64,000 nt of DNA. Source: JAOTVV01 sp041602035 (lineage in GTDB: Bacteria; Gemmatimonadota; Gemmatimonadetes; Gemmatimonadales; GWC2-71-9). How positions within the stretch are numbered: position 1 is the stretch's first letter; each line of letters starts with the position of its first letter. The translations under genes and the position numbers were made by a program. A model generated the notes under the pieces. It was not told the DNA's origin, did not search any database, and saw only the letters and a program-made list of their open reading frames with translations. The stretch lies in assembly GCA_041602035.1 (NCBI GenBank), contig JBFIHA010000010.1, positions 1-64,000 on the forward strand, written 5' to 3'. Below are positions 8,687 through 15,934 of this stretch, in pieces.

Positions 8687-9414
8687 GTGCTCGCCTCTCG
8701 ACGCCCGAGCGTCAACAACACCGCGTCGTAGGTCTGGTCTCCCAGCAGGATGGAGAGGAGCAGGCGTTGGGCCGGCACCGTGTACCGCCCCGTCTTGCTG
8801 AGTGGCACGTTGCGGAACGGATCCGTCACGATGAACCGATGGGTGCGCCACTCATATCCGCACACCACCACAAAATGCCCGGCGGAATGGCCTCGAACGT
8901 CGTCATAGTGGTTCTCGTGCTCTCGAGCCGTGCCGTAGAGATACGTGGCACTCAGCCCCGTCAGAATCGGGTCTCCCTGCTCCAGAATTCCGACGAGGAG
9001 CTCGGCGGTTGGATCGGCGAACCGCACCCGGCCGCCGAGCTTCAAGAAGCTGGCATACGCGTGGACGGCCCTGCGGAGGGTGGCATTGTCGACGGCCGCC
9101 GCCCGCTGGGTGAGCTTGTCGACCAGGGTCGGCGGGTCGAGCCGGAGCCACGTCGGGTCGAAGACGCGCAGGCCGAATGGGTAGATCGTTGGGTGAAAGC
9201 CGCGACCGATCGCGCTGATCCCGAGGTTCACGGCCAGCGTGCCACCGCCGGGATTACGTGGCGTTTCAGCAACGATCTCTGCGATGGGGACTCGCGTACC
9301 GTAGTACTGGTATACTTTGGCCAGACACGTCGGGCCGCAGGTTTCATCGTCCGGTTGCTCGAACCGTGGGACGTCGAGGAGAATGGCCTTCGTTCGCCGA
9401 CCCTTCGTGCCCAC
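8683..9414 (-). CDS. C39-like (papain-like) peptidase
   Basis: This 243-residue protein has a peptidase C39-like fold with the likely catalytic Cys26 in DDETCGPTCLAKVYQ, His180 in SAGHFVVVCGYEW and Asp198 in FIVTDPF, spaced as in papain-type Cys-His-Asp triads. C39 domains trim double-glycine leader peptides in bacteriocin exporters, but here there is no ABC transporter or membrane segment, so the enzyme is free and apparently cytosolic (no signal peptide). It starts with GTG at 9414, overlapping the last base of the moxR stop, and ends overlapping the ATP-grasp gene. A trimming or transamidation role on the ligases' product is inferred. Confidence 0.85.
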   Translation of the reverse strand: MGTKGRRTKAILLDVPRFEQPDDETCGPTCLAKVYQYYGTRVPIAEIVAETPRNPGGGTLAVNLGISAIGRGFHPTIYPFGLRVFDPTWLRLDPPTLVDKLTQRAAAVDNATLRRAVHAYASFLKLGGRVRFADPTAELLVGILEQGDPILTGLSATYLYGTAREHENHYDDVRGHSAGHFVVVCGYEWRTHRFIVTDPFRNVPLSKTGRYTVPAQRLLLSILLGDQTYDAVLLTLGRREAST

Positions 9415-10424
9415 TAGGCGTCCCAGTTCCCACGGTCCACCAACTCTCGACAGACGCTCTCGGCCGAGCGACCGGCCGCTTCGGCGGCGAAATTGACCAC
9501 CACACGATGCCGCAAGACGGACAGTGCCACACTCCGCACGTCATCGAGGTCGGCGATCGGGCGGCCATCGAGGGCCGCCTGTGCCTTGGCGCCCAGCACG
9601 AGGTATTGCGAGGCACGTGGCCCCGCTCCCCAACTCACGTACTCGCGAATGAAGTCCGGGGCCTCGTCGTCCGGCCGCGTCATCCGCGCCAACGTGACCG
9701 CCGCTTGCACCACGGGTTTAGGCGCCGGGATCCGTCGCACGAGTAGCTGGATCTCGAGCAGGTCCTGTGCATGCAGCACCGCGTCGATGTCTGAGGTGCG
9801 GTCGCCGGTCGTGGTCTCGACGATGCGCTCCTCCTCAGCGCGATCCGGATAGCGGACGGCGATCTCTAGCATGAACCGGTCGAGCTGCGCCTCCGGAAGC
9901 GGGTACGTGCCCTCCTGCTCGATGGGGTTCTGCGTGGCGAGCACGAAGAACGGTGCCGGGAGAGGGTAGGTTTGGCCGGCCGCGGTCACTTCGTGTTCCT
10001 GCATCGCCTGCAACAAGGCCGCCTGCGTCTTGGGCGGTGTGCGGTTGACTTCGTCGGCCAGAATGATGTTGGCGAAGATCGGACCATGAACGAATCGGAA
10101 GCTGCGCTTCCCCGTGCTCGCATCCTCCTCGATAATCTCGGTGCCGGTGATGTCGCTCGGCATGAGGTCGGGCGTGAACTGAATGCGGGAGAACGCGAGG
10201 TCCAGCGCATCCGCGATCGTCGAAACCATGAGCGTCTTGCCAAGGCCGGGGACGCCCATCAAAAGTGCGTGACCGCCCGACACGATCGCCGTCAGGATTC
10301 CCCGCAACACGTCGTCTTGACCCACGATGCGGCGCCGCACCTGCTCCAAGAGCCGCGCCTTCGCGTCGGCGAGGCGCTGGAGAAGCTCGACGTCGCGATC
10401 GTCGCGCATGGTGGTCGTGGTCAT
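9414..10424 (-). CDS. MoxR-family AAA+ ATPase
   Basis: The 336-residue protein is a canonical MoxR ATPase: RIVGQDDVLRGILTAI, Walker A GVPGLGKT, the MoxR block FTPDLMPSDITGTEI, Walker B ILADEVNRTPPKTQAAL and sensor 1 FVLATQNPIEQEGTYPLPEA. These act as chaperones for metal-centre insertion or complex assembly, usually with DUF58 and VWA-domain partners. None of those partners is next to it; instead it leads the C39-RimK-GCS2-amidohydrolase unit with a 1-base overlap. ATG 10424 is preferred to TTG 10436 because GGAGCGG precedes it. It is divergent from the atp operon, with a 122-base shared promoter region. Confidence 0.92.
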   Translation of the reverse strand: MTTTTMRDDRDVELLQRLADAKARLLEQVRRRIVGQDDVLRGILTAIVSGGHALLMGVPGLGKTLMVSTIADALDLAFSRIQFTPDLMPSDITGTEIIEEDASTGKRSFRFVHGPIFANIILADEVNRTPPKTQAALLQAMQEHEVTAAGQTYPLPAPFFVLATQNPIEQEGTYPLPEAQLDRFMLEIAVRYPDRAEEERIVETTTGDRTSDIDAVLHAQDLLEIQLLVRRIPAPKPVVQAAVTLARMTRPDDEAPDFIREYVSWGAGPRASQYLVLGAKAQAALDGRPIADLDDVRSVALSVLRHRVVVNFAAEAAGRSAESVCRELVDRGNWDA

Positions 10425-10508
10425 GCTCCGCTCCAAAGCATCGTTGCGGCCACTCGGCCACTGGAATCGTACCCCAAAAGGGCCCTAAGAGCCACTCTCC
10501 GCAACGGT

Positions 10509-10536
10509 TTGCAGGGCGCTCCGGACAGAGTACATT
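10509..10536 (+). promoter_or_regulatory. Candidate sigma70-type promoter of the atp operon
   Basis: TTGCAG (10509-10514), a 16-base spacer and TACATT (10531-10536) lie just upstream of the first atp gene. The predicted start of transcription near 10543 leaves only a few bases before ATG 10547, which would favour ATG 10556 or a near-leaderless mRNA. It is supported by position and partial consensus only. Confidence 0.4.
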
Positions 10537-10546
10537 TCGTGCGCTC

Positions 10547-10801
10547 ATGGGCCCCATGAACGCCCCGCGACCCACGATGGTCTGGGTCTATCGTTACTCC
10601 GGACTGGGGTGCGCTTTTGCCGCCGGCGTCATGGTGTTCATGGCCGGTGGGTGGCTGGTGGACAGGGTGATCGGGTCGTTCCCCGTCTTCATGGTGTTGG
10701 GTGCGCTCGGTGGAGCAGCTCTCAGCACGCTGAGTATCTACCGAAGACTCGAGACGAGTCGCGGGCCTGGCGAGGAACCGAGCGGCCGGGACCGACCATG
10801 A
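10547..10801 (+). CDS. AtpZ/AtpI-like small membrane protein
   Basis: An 84-residue protein with two hydrophobic helices (SGLGCAFAAGVMVFMAGGWL and FPVFMVLGALGGAALSTLSI) separated by VDRVIGS. This is the compact AtpZ design: a two-helix membrane protein encoded at the head of F0 operons, thought to help Mg2+ uptake or c-ring assembly. A start at ATG 10556 is also possible; neither site has a clear Shine-Dalgarno sequence. Its stop overlaps the next start as ATGA. Confidence 0.78.
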   Translation: MGPMNAPRPTMVWVYRYSGLGCAFAAGVMVFMAGGWLVDRVIGSFPVFMVLGALGGAALSTLSIYRRLETSRGPGEEPSGRDRP

Positions 10802-11139
10802 TCGAGTTGGTGTTGGGGCTCGGTCTCACGGCGACGATCTCGGCGGTCGTGTGGCTCGTGTGGGGCACGGTGGCGGCCGAGGCCGCGGCGGGGTTTGGGC
10901 TCCTCGCGACGGTGCTCCACAGTGTGGCCGTGGCGCTGCTCAAACCGGCGCTCCGGGGGAGCACGACGAAGCTGTTCGGACGGTGGGCCGCCGGGATGGG
11001 CCTGCGGTTGCTCGGCGTCGCGGTGTTCGCGGTCTTGGTGATGACGCAGCGGGAGCTGGTGCCCCCGCTGCCGGCGGCGATCGGGTTCGTAGGGGTCCTG
11101 CTGCCGCTGCTGTTCAGTGAGATACGGTTGCTTCGATGA
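10798..11139 (+). CDS. AtpI-like membrane protein of the ATP synthase operon
   Basis: A 113-residue hydrophobic protein with about four transmembrane helices, for example VLGLGLTATISAVVWLVWG, AAGFGLLATVLHSVAVALL and LRLLGVAVFAVLVM. Size, helix count and position between atpZ and atpB match ATP synthase subunit I, which assists c-ring assembly, although sequence conservation in this family is low. It begins at ATG overlapping the atpZ stop and ends at TGA overlapping the atpB start, so the three genes form one translation unit. Confidence 0.65.
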   Translation: MIELVLGLGLTATISAVVWLVWGTVAAEAAAGFGLLATVLHSVAVALLKPALRGSTTKLFGRWAAGMGLRLLGVAVFAVLVMTQRELVPPLPAAIGFVGVLLPLLFSEIRLLR

Positions 11140-11999
11140 TGCTGCAACACGAGGTCGATATCGGCGGGCTGCTGATGCATCACACGGCTGATGCATATGC
11201 ACTGGATTTCTCGCCGTTCTTCGTCTGGGACTACGGCAAGTTCATACCGGACATCCACGTGCTCGGCCTGACGATCAACCTCACACCGTCCAAGCACGCG
11301 ATCTACATGGCGTTTGCCGCGTTGCTCGTGTTCCTCACGATGTGGACGGCCGGCCGGCGGCTCGAGCGACAGCGAGCCGGCGAAAAGGCCCCCAGAGGCT
11401 TCGCCAACGCGATCGAGTCGTTCGCCCTCTGGGTGCGCAACGATGTTGCCATCGCGAACATCGGGCATGACGGTGCGCAGTACGCGCCGTACATCATGAC
11501 CCTGTTTTTCTTCATCCTGTTTTGCAACCTGCTGGGGCTGTTACCCTGGGGCGCGAGCCCCACGGGCAACCTGGCCGTGACCGGTGGTCTTGCCCTGCTG
11601 TCACTCGTGGTGATCGAATTGAGCGGATTCCTGAAGTTGGGTGTGCGCGGCTACATGCGGACCATCTTCCTGCCGATCGGCGGCATGGGTCGCGCCGGGG
11701 CAGTGGTGATCTCCGTCGCCATGGCACCGATCGAGATCATCGGCAAGCTGGTGAAGCCGTTCGCGCTCTGCGTCCGACTGTTCGGCAACATGACGGCCGG
11801 ACACTTTGTCATTCTGGCCCTGTTTGGGTTGATCTTCCTGATCGGACACATCGAACTGTGGCGTTGGCCGCTTGCCGGCGGATTGGCACTGGTGGTGTTC
11901 GTTGTGATGGCGTTGGAGATCATCGTGGCCCTCGTCCAGGCGTACGTATTCGCGCTACTTACCGCGGTGCTCGTCGGAGTGATCCTGGCCGAGCACTAG
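11136..11999 (+). CDS. atpB: ATP synthase F0 subunit a
   Basis: The 287-residue integral membrane protein carries the signature helix KLVKPFALCVRLFGNMTAGH, whose Arg drives proton exchange with the c-ring, and the late helix MALEIIVALVQAYVFALLTAVL with the conserved Gln-Ala-Tyr-Val-Phe run. About five to six transmembrane helices are visible. It forms the half-channels through which protons reach the c-ring in the inner membrane. It starts at ATG overlapping the stop of the AtpI-like gene. A long structured spacer, not a short gap, separates it from atpE. Confidence 0.96.
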   Translation: MMLQHEVDIGGLLMHHTADAYALDFSPFFVWDYGKFIPDIHVLGLTINLTPSKHAIYMAFAALLVFLTMWTAGRRLERQRAGEKAPRGFANAIESFALWVRNDVAIANIGHDGAQYAPYIMTLFFFILFCNLLGLLPWGASPTGNLAVTGGLALLSLVVIELSGFLKLGVRGYMRTIFLPIGGMGRAGAVVISVAMAPIEIIGKLVKPFALCVRLFGNMTAGHFVILALFGLIFLIGHIELWRWPLAGGLALVVFVVMALEIIVALVQAYVFALLTAVLVGVILAEH

Positions 12000-12039
12000 G
12001 AGCGACGGTAGGACGGGAAGGCAGGAGGACGGAAGGTGG

Positions 12040-12161
12040 GGGTGGCCCGAGCGCTTCGCGCCACCCGGCATGTACCCGATCGAATGATCGGGGAAGCCCG
12101 CTGGTCCTGTGGGACCGTTGGCGGGGCGCCGTGAAGGCATCGGAACGGGAGACCCGATGCC
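12040..12161 (+). promoter_or_regulatory. Array of four hairpins between atpB and atpE
   Basis: Four separate perfect stems follow one another: GGGTGGC/GCCACCC (12040-12046 with 12060-12066), CCCGATC/GATCGGG with loop GAAT (12075-12092), GGTCC/GGACC with loop TGTG (12103-12116), and GGCATCGG/CCGATGCC (12136-12161). The atpE ribosome site follows 50 bases later. In other bacteria the atpB-atpE spacer raises c-subunit output, and structured spacers protect or separate mRNA segments; the same role is inferred here. No gene is seen in 12000-12219. Confidence 0.6.
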
Positions 12162-12219
12162 CACAGCGGGAAGCGCAACGACACTACGGATTCTCCCGCA
12201 TTACGAACGTGAGGGGCAT

Positions 12220-12486
12220 ATGGTGAACTTGCTTGCGGCAATGCTGGTGCAGGCCGAGCCGGTGGCTGCCGGCGACCCCCTGCTGGGGGTCGGCCTGGGA
12301 ATCGGGTTGGCGCTGCTCGGCGCCGGTTTGGGACTGGGTTGGATCGGGTCGCAGACGGCGCAGGCGATTGCGCGGCAGCCCGCCGCGGCCGACAGCATTC
12401 GGGCAACCTCGTTGCTGATCGCCTTCCTGATGGAAGGCGCCACGATCATCGCCATCATCATGACGTTCGTGGCGAAGATCGCCTGA
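12220..12486 (+). CDS. atpE: ATP synthase F0 subunit c
   Basis: An 88-residue proteolipid with two long helices: a glycine-rich first helix (GVGLGIGLALLGAGLGLG) and a second, SLLIAFLMEGATIIAIIMTF, holding the ion-binding Glu in LMEG. The polar loop SQTAQAIARQP between them matches the RQP loop that contacts F1. The residue after the Glu is Gly, and no Ser/Thr follows it as in Na+-binding c subunits, so proton coupling is more likely. GAGGGG sits just before ATG 12220. It comes after the hairpin array and its stop overlaps the atpF start (TGATG). Confidence 0.95.
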   Translation: MVNLLAAMLVQAEPVAAGDPLLGVGLGIGLALLGAGLGLGWIGSQTAQAIARQPAAADSIRATSLLIAFLMEGATIIAIIMTFVAKIA

Positions 12487-13043
12487 TGGCTATGCTTCCT
12501 TTCCTGCTGGTGGTTGCGGTCGCAGAAGAAGGAGCGGAAGGCGGGCTCGGCGGTCCCTTCGCCGCCGAGCCGGGCCTCATCATCTGGACCTGGATCGTGT
12601 TCGGCGCTCTGTTCTTTGTACTCCGAAAGTACGCGTGGCCACCTATCGTGCGGCTCACGGAGGAGCGTGAGAAACGGATCGCCGGCCAACTCGCCGAGGC
12701 CGAACGGCTTGGGAAGGAGGCGCAGGCGGCGGTCGAGCGGCACCAGACCCTCTTGGAGGGGGCGAAGCAAGAGGCCCAGGCGTTGATCAACGAGGCCAAG
12801 GGCGTCGCCCAGAAGGAGCGTGAGATGCTCCTGGCCAAGGCGGCGCAGGAACAGGAAACACTGCTCGAGCGCGCCCGCAGAGAGATCGATGCCGAGCGTG
12901 AGCGCGCGGTGAGCGACCTGCGGCGTGAAGCCGTCGAACTCTCGCTGGCCGCGGCGACGAAGTTGATCGAGAAGCGTCTGGACGACGACGCAGATCGCAA
13001 GATCGTCGAGGAATACCTGGGGTCCCTGAAGGACGAGGCGTGA
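12486..13043 (+). CDS. atpF: ATP synthase F0 subunit b
   Basis: A 185-residue protein with an N-terminal membrane helix (LIIWTWIVFGALFFVLRKYA) followed by a long charged coiled coil, including LTEEREKRIAGQLAEAERLG, typical of the peripheral stalk. It links subunit a to the delta subunit and F1. ATG 12486 overlaps the atpE stop; a second ATG at 12492 is possible. Its own stop overlaps the GTG of atpH. Confidence 0.94.
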   Translation: MAMLPFLLVVAVAEEGAEGGLGGPFAAEPGLIIWTWIVFGALFFVLRKYAWPPIVRLTEEREKRIAGQLAEAERLGKEAQAAVERHQTLLEGAKQEAQALINEAKGVAQKEREMLLAKAAQEQETLLERARREIDAERERAVSDLRREAVELSLAAATKLIEKRLDDDADRKIVEEYLGSLKDEA

Positions 13044-13579
13044 GAGATCCGACCATTGCCCGTAACTACGCCGAGGCATTGTTCGAACTCGGCGAGCGCG
13101 CGAGGGAGACGGAACACTTCCTGAGCGTGATGTCGGCGCTGGCCGGCGCCATCGAGCTCGAGCCCGCCGTTCGAGTGGCTATCGAATCGCCTCGGGTGCC
13201 GAAGGCGAGGAAAGAACAGATCCTCCGCGGCGCCCTCGAGGAGGTCGTGCCGGAGCCGTTCCTGCGGTTTCTGGCAGCCGTCATCAAGCGCGGCCGCCAG
13301 GGTCTACTGCCGGTCATCGCTTCCGAGTACGCCACGTTGGTCGACGAGAAACTGAACCGCGTGCGCGCGGGCGTCACCCTGGCACGGGAGCCGGACCACG
13401 CGCTGCGTGAGGCGATTCGAGAGCGCCTGCGTGAGGTGACCGGCAAAGAGGTGATCCTGCGGTTCCGGCAAGATCCGGCCATCCTCGGTGGCGTGATCTT
13501 GCGGATCGGCGATCGCATCATCGACGGGTCGCTGCGACGTCGGATGGGGCGCCTCAGACAGCAGCTGCTGAACACGTGA
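13040..13579 (+). CDS. atpH: ATP synthase F1 subunit delta
   Basis: The 179-residue product opens with TIARNYAEALFELGERARE, the hallmark start of the delta/OSCP family, and ends with the conserved DPAILGGVILRIGDRIIDGS. It sits on top of F1 and joins it to the b-subunit stalk. GTG 13040 overlaps the atpF stop as GTGA. It is the last gene of this operon: alpha, gamma, beta and epsilon genes do not follow, so F1 must be encoded elsewhere. Confidence 0.95.
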   Translation: MRDPTIARNYAEALFELGERARETEHFLSVMSALAGAIELEPAVRVAIESPRVPKARKEQILRGALEEVVPEPFLRFLAAVIKRGRQGLLPVIASEYATLVDEKLNRVRAGVTLAREPDHALREAIRERLREVTGKEVILRFRQDPAILGGVILRIGDRIIDGSLRRRMGRLRQQLLNT

Positions 13580-13645
13580 ACGGTGGACGGATGGTCGCCG
13601 GCGGCATCGCCGGGGCGGCTGTCACTTCGTAATCCGTCTCGAGCA

Positions 13646-13674
13646 CGACCCCGGGGGCTGTCGACCCGGGGTCG
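13646..13674 (+). terminator. Strong hairpin after the atp operon
   Basis: CGACCCCGGG (13646-13655) and CCCGGGGTCG (13665-13674) form a perfect 10-bp stem with a 9-base loop, 66 bases after the atpH stop. There is no T-run; the following CGCAGTCTTC is only mildly pyrimidine-rich. It probably ends or insulates the atp transcript before the dehydrogenase gene. Confidence 0.6.
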
Positions 13675-13694
13675 CGCAGTCTTCAGGAGGGAGT

Positions 13695-14576
13695 ATGGCA
13701 CCCCGTGTGGGATTCATCGGCCTCGGTGCGATCGGACGGCCCATGGCCGTGCGGGTGGCCGACCGGTTCGAGAGCATGGTGTGGAATCGAACGGCGTCCC
13801 GAGCGAGTACCTTCGGTCGGGAGACCGGGGCGTCCGTCGCCACCGACCCCACCGCGCTCGTCAGCTGGGCCGACGTCGTGATCACCTGTCTTCCGACTTC
13901 CACGCAAGTGCGTGAGGTGGTCGAGACCGTCGGGGACACGTGGCGCGCGAACCAACTGCTCGTCGACTGCACGTCCGGCGACCCGGCGGCGTCGCGCGCC
14001 ATGGCAGAGTGGCTGCATCGGTCCGGCGTGCAGTTCGTCGATGCACCGGTGAGTGGTGGCACGAGTGCGGCTGCTGTGGGGACGCTCACGGTCATGATGG
14101 GTGGTGAGGAGCCGGCCATCAGTCGAGCCCGGGAAGTGGCGAGTGCTTTTGCGAGGAAGGTCGTCCACGTCGGTCCGGTCGGTACAGGCCACGCGCTCAA
14201 GGCCATCAACAACGCGCTGCTCGCTGTCAATATCCAAGCGTCAGGTGAGGCCCTTGCCGCGCTGGTCAAGCTCGGCGTGTCGGGCGAGATCGCTCTGGAG
14301 GTCATCAACGCGTCGAGCGGACGTTCGAACGTGACCGAGAACCTGATCCCTGCCCGCGTGCTCACGCGACGGTGGCCCCGCACGTTCCGGTTAGCGCTGC
14401 TCGACAAGGACATCGGCATTGCGCTCAAGGTGCTTCAGGAGACGGGCGTGCCCCACGCCGCCATCGGCGTCGTCCGGGAGGCTTTCGCCCGCGGTCGGAA
14501 GGCCCTGGGCGAGGAAGCAGATCACGTGGAGCTGATCAAGGAGATCGAGAAAGCGGCGGGGGTGGAGATTCGGTAG
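13695..14576 (+). CDS. NAD(P)-dependent beta-hydroxyacid dehydrogenase (3-hydroxyisobutyrate dehydrogenase family)
   Basis: A 293-residue protein with the family's four landmarks in order: the Rossmann motif GFIGLGAIGRPMA, the substrate-binding DAPVSGGTSAAAVGTL, the catalytic Lys169 in GHALKAINNALLA, and the late cofactor-side KDIGIAL. The reaction is reversible oxidation of a beta-hydroxyacid such as 3-hydroxyisobutyrate, tartronate semialdehyde or a succinic-semialdehyde relative; which one cannot be read from sequence alone. A strong AGGAGGG stands before ATG 13695. It follows the atp terminator and is convergent with lemA, so it appears to be a single-gene unit. Confidence 0.9.
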   Translation: MAPRVGFIGLGAIGRPMAVRVADRFESMVWNRTASRASTFGRETGASVATDPTALVSWADVVITCLPTSTQVREVVETVGDTWRANQLLVDCTSGDPAASRAMAEWLHRSGVQFVDAPVSGGTSAAAVGTLTVMMGGEEPAISRAREVASAFARKVVHVGPVGTGHALKAINNALLAVNIQASGEALAALVKLGVSGEIALEVINASSGRSNVTENLIPARVLTRRWPRTFRLALLDKDIGIALKVLQETGVPHAAIGVVREAFARGRKALGEEADHVELIKEIEKAAGVEIR

Positions 14577-14580
14577 GAGA

Positions 14581-14614
14581 GGGAGGGAGCAGGGAGGGTT
14601 CCCTTCTCCCTCCC
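14581..14614. terminator. Bidirectional purine/pyrimidine hairpin terminator
   Basis: The purine arm 14581-14594 (GGGAGGGAGCAGGG) pairs with the pyrimidine arm 14601-14614 (CCCTTCTCCCTCCC) with one mismatch and a 6-base loop. It lies exactly between the dehydrogenase stop and the stop of the leftward lemA gene, so it can serve both. Confidence 0.65.
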
Positions 14615-14621
14615 CCTCGCC

Positions 14622-15176
14622 TCAGAATTCGACCGTCGGGACCTCCCGCGCGCCCTCGTCGGCTTCGAAGTACTCCCTCGCACCGGCGCCGATCGCTTTT
14701 GCCGTGAGCACCTGTGGAAACCGCCGGATGTAGGCATTGTACTCGCGCACCGCCGCGTTGTAGTCCTGCCGGGCGGTGGCGATCCGGTTCTCTGTTCCCT
14801 CCAGCTGGTCCTGCAACATGCGGAAGTTCTCGTTCGACTGGATCTCCGGGTTGTCCTCGACCAACACGATGAGCCGTCCCAGGGCGGACGTCAGGTTTTG
14901 ATTGGCGGCCGCCATCTCGGCCAGGTCCCCACCCTCGATCGCGCCTCCCAGCCGAGCCCGTGCCTCGGTCAACTGCTCGAAGATCGTCTGCTCCTGTTGA
15001 GCGAACCCCTTCACGGTGTTCACGAGGTTGGGGATCAGGTCGGCCCGTCGCTGGAGGGTGACCTCGATCTGGCCTTGGAACGCGCTCACCTGCTCGTCGA
15101 GGGTTTGGATGCGGTTGTACCCGCATCCCGATGCGATGAGGGCCACACAGGACGACAACACGAACGCACGCTTCAT
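14622..15176 (-). CDS. LemA family lipoprotein
   Basis: A 184-residue protein with a short signal peptide ending in the lipobox ASGC, then the typical LemA core: VTLQRRADLIPNLVNTVKGF, followed by long amphipathic helices and the pattern IATARQDYNAAVREYNAYI. LemA proteins are helical, membrane-attached and of uncertain function; they often sit with TPM-domain proteins, as here. The start ATG overlaps the stop of the nucleotidyltransferase-like gene (ATGA), and it is the last gene of a three-gene leftward operon. Confidence 0.9.
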   Translation of the reverse strand: MKRAFVLSSCVALIASGCGYNRIQTLDEQVSAFQGQIEVTLQRRADLIPNLVNTVKGFAQQEQTIFEQLTEARARLGGAIEGGDLAEMAAANQNLTSALGRLIVLVEDNPEIQSNENFRMLQDQLEGTENRIATARQDYNAAVREYNAYIRRFPQVLTAKAIGAGAREYFEADEGAREVPTVEF

Positions 15177-15934
15177 TGCGATTCTCCCACCTCGGCGCCC
15201 GAATCGGCGCCCGCTGGTTCATATCGGTCAACGAATTGGGCGAGCCGCTCGATCTGTTCCAAGTAGCGGTCGCCCGTCGGATCGTGGGCCTTGAGGGACG
15301 GGACGTTGTGCCCCACGAGCTTGTCGATGACCCACTCGAACGCTTTGACGTCGAGACCCGCGACCGCAGCGGTCTCCTGCACCAACGCCCGGGGGGTCTG
15401 TGGCGGTGCCTGGCCGGTCAATCGCAGCACGGCGCGGAAGATGACGAAGAACGTTCCGGCGGAATCGAGCAATAGCTCCTCGAGCGCCTTACCGTGCGCC
15501 GCCGCCGCGACGAACTCGGTTCGCAGTCGCAGCAGCTTGCCCCGGATCTCGCGCTCCAACTCCCGTCGAAGGTCGGCCCGCGTCGTGGCGAGCCCCGAAA
15601 ATGGGTCCGTTCCAAGCACGATCTGGTGCGCCTCCCGCATGTCCTCAATCTCCATGGGGAAGACGTCGGTGGATCGTCGCCACTCGTCCTCCGCAAACAC
15701 GAGCGGTGCGGGGTGCCCGTTACGGGTCCACTCCGCAATGGGTGCCTCGACGGCTTTGAGTGCTACGGGCGACGCGTCCGTCACGATGAGCAACGTGGTC
15801 AAGAGGCGCTCGCCGTCTCTGGTGTCGTGGCGGATCGCCGGTCCATACAGGGCGAGCGCCACCAAATTGGGTCCCAACGCCGCCTCGATGTGTTTCGCCA
15901 GCCGAGTGAGCTGTGCTTTCGCGTCTTTCGCCAT
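15173..15934 (-). CDS. Nucleotidyltransferase-fold-like protein of the TPM-LemA operon
   Basis: A 253-residue soluble protein. Its first 110 residues (NLVALALYGPAIRHD, then LLTTLLIVTDAS) resemble the nucleotidyltransferase fold seen in minimal NTases and kanamycin nucleotidyltransferase. The key Gly-Ser of the active site is replaced by Gly-Pro and the usual Asp-x-Asp pair is not clear, so it may be catalytically dead. The rest is helical (for example LRRELEREIRGKLLRLRTEF). It lies directly between the TPM and LemA genes with no gap, implying a shared role at the envelope. I do not recognise a specific function. Confidence 0.6.
   Translation of the reverse strand: MAKDAKAQLTRLAKHIEAALGPNLVALALYGPAIRHDTRDGERLLTTLLIVTDASPVALKAVEAPIAEWTRNGHPAPLVFAEDEWRRSTDVFPMEIEDMREAHQIVLGTDPFSGLATTRADLRRELEREIRGKLLRLRTEFVAAAAHGKALEELLLDSAGTFFVIFRAVLRLTGQAPPQTPRALVQETAAVAGLDVKAFEWVIDKLVGHNVPSLKAHDPTGDRYLEQIERLAQFVDRYEPAGADSGAEVGESQ

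Noticed and set aside
12109..12219. N-terminal extension of atpE
   Set aside because: It runs through the hairpin array, has no conserved residues, and c subunits normally begin near ATG 12220, which has a ribosome site.
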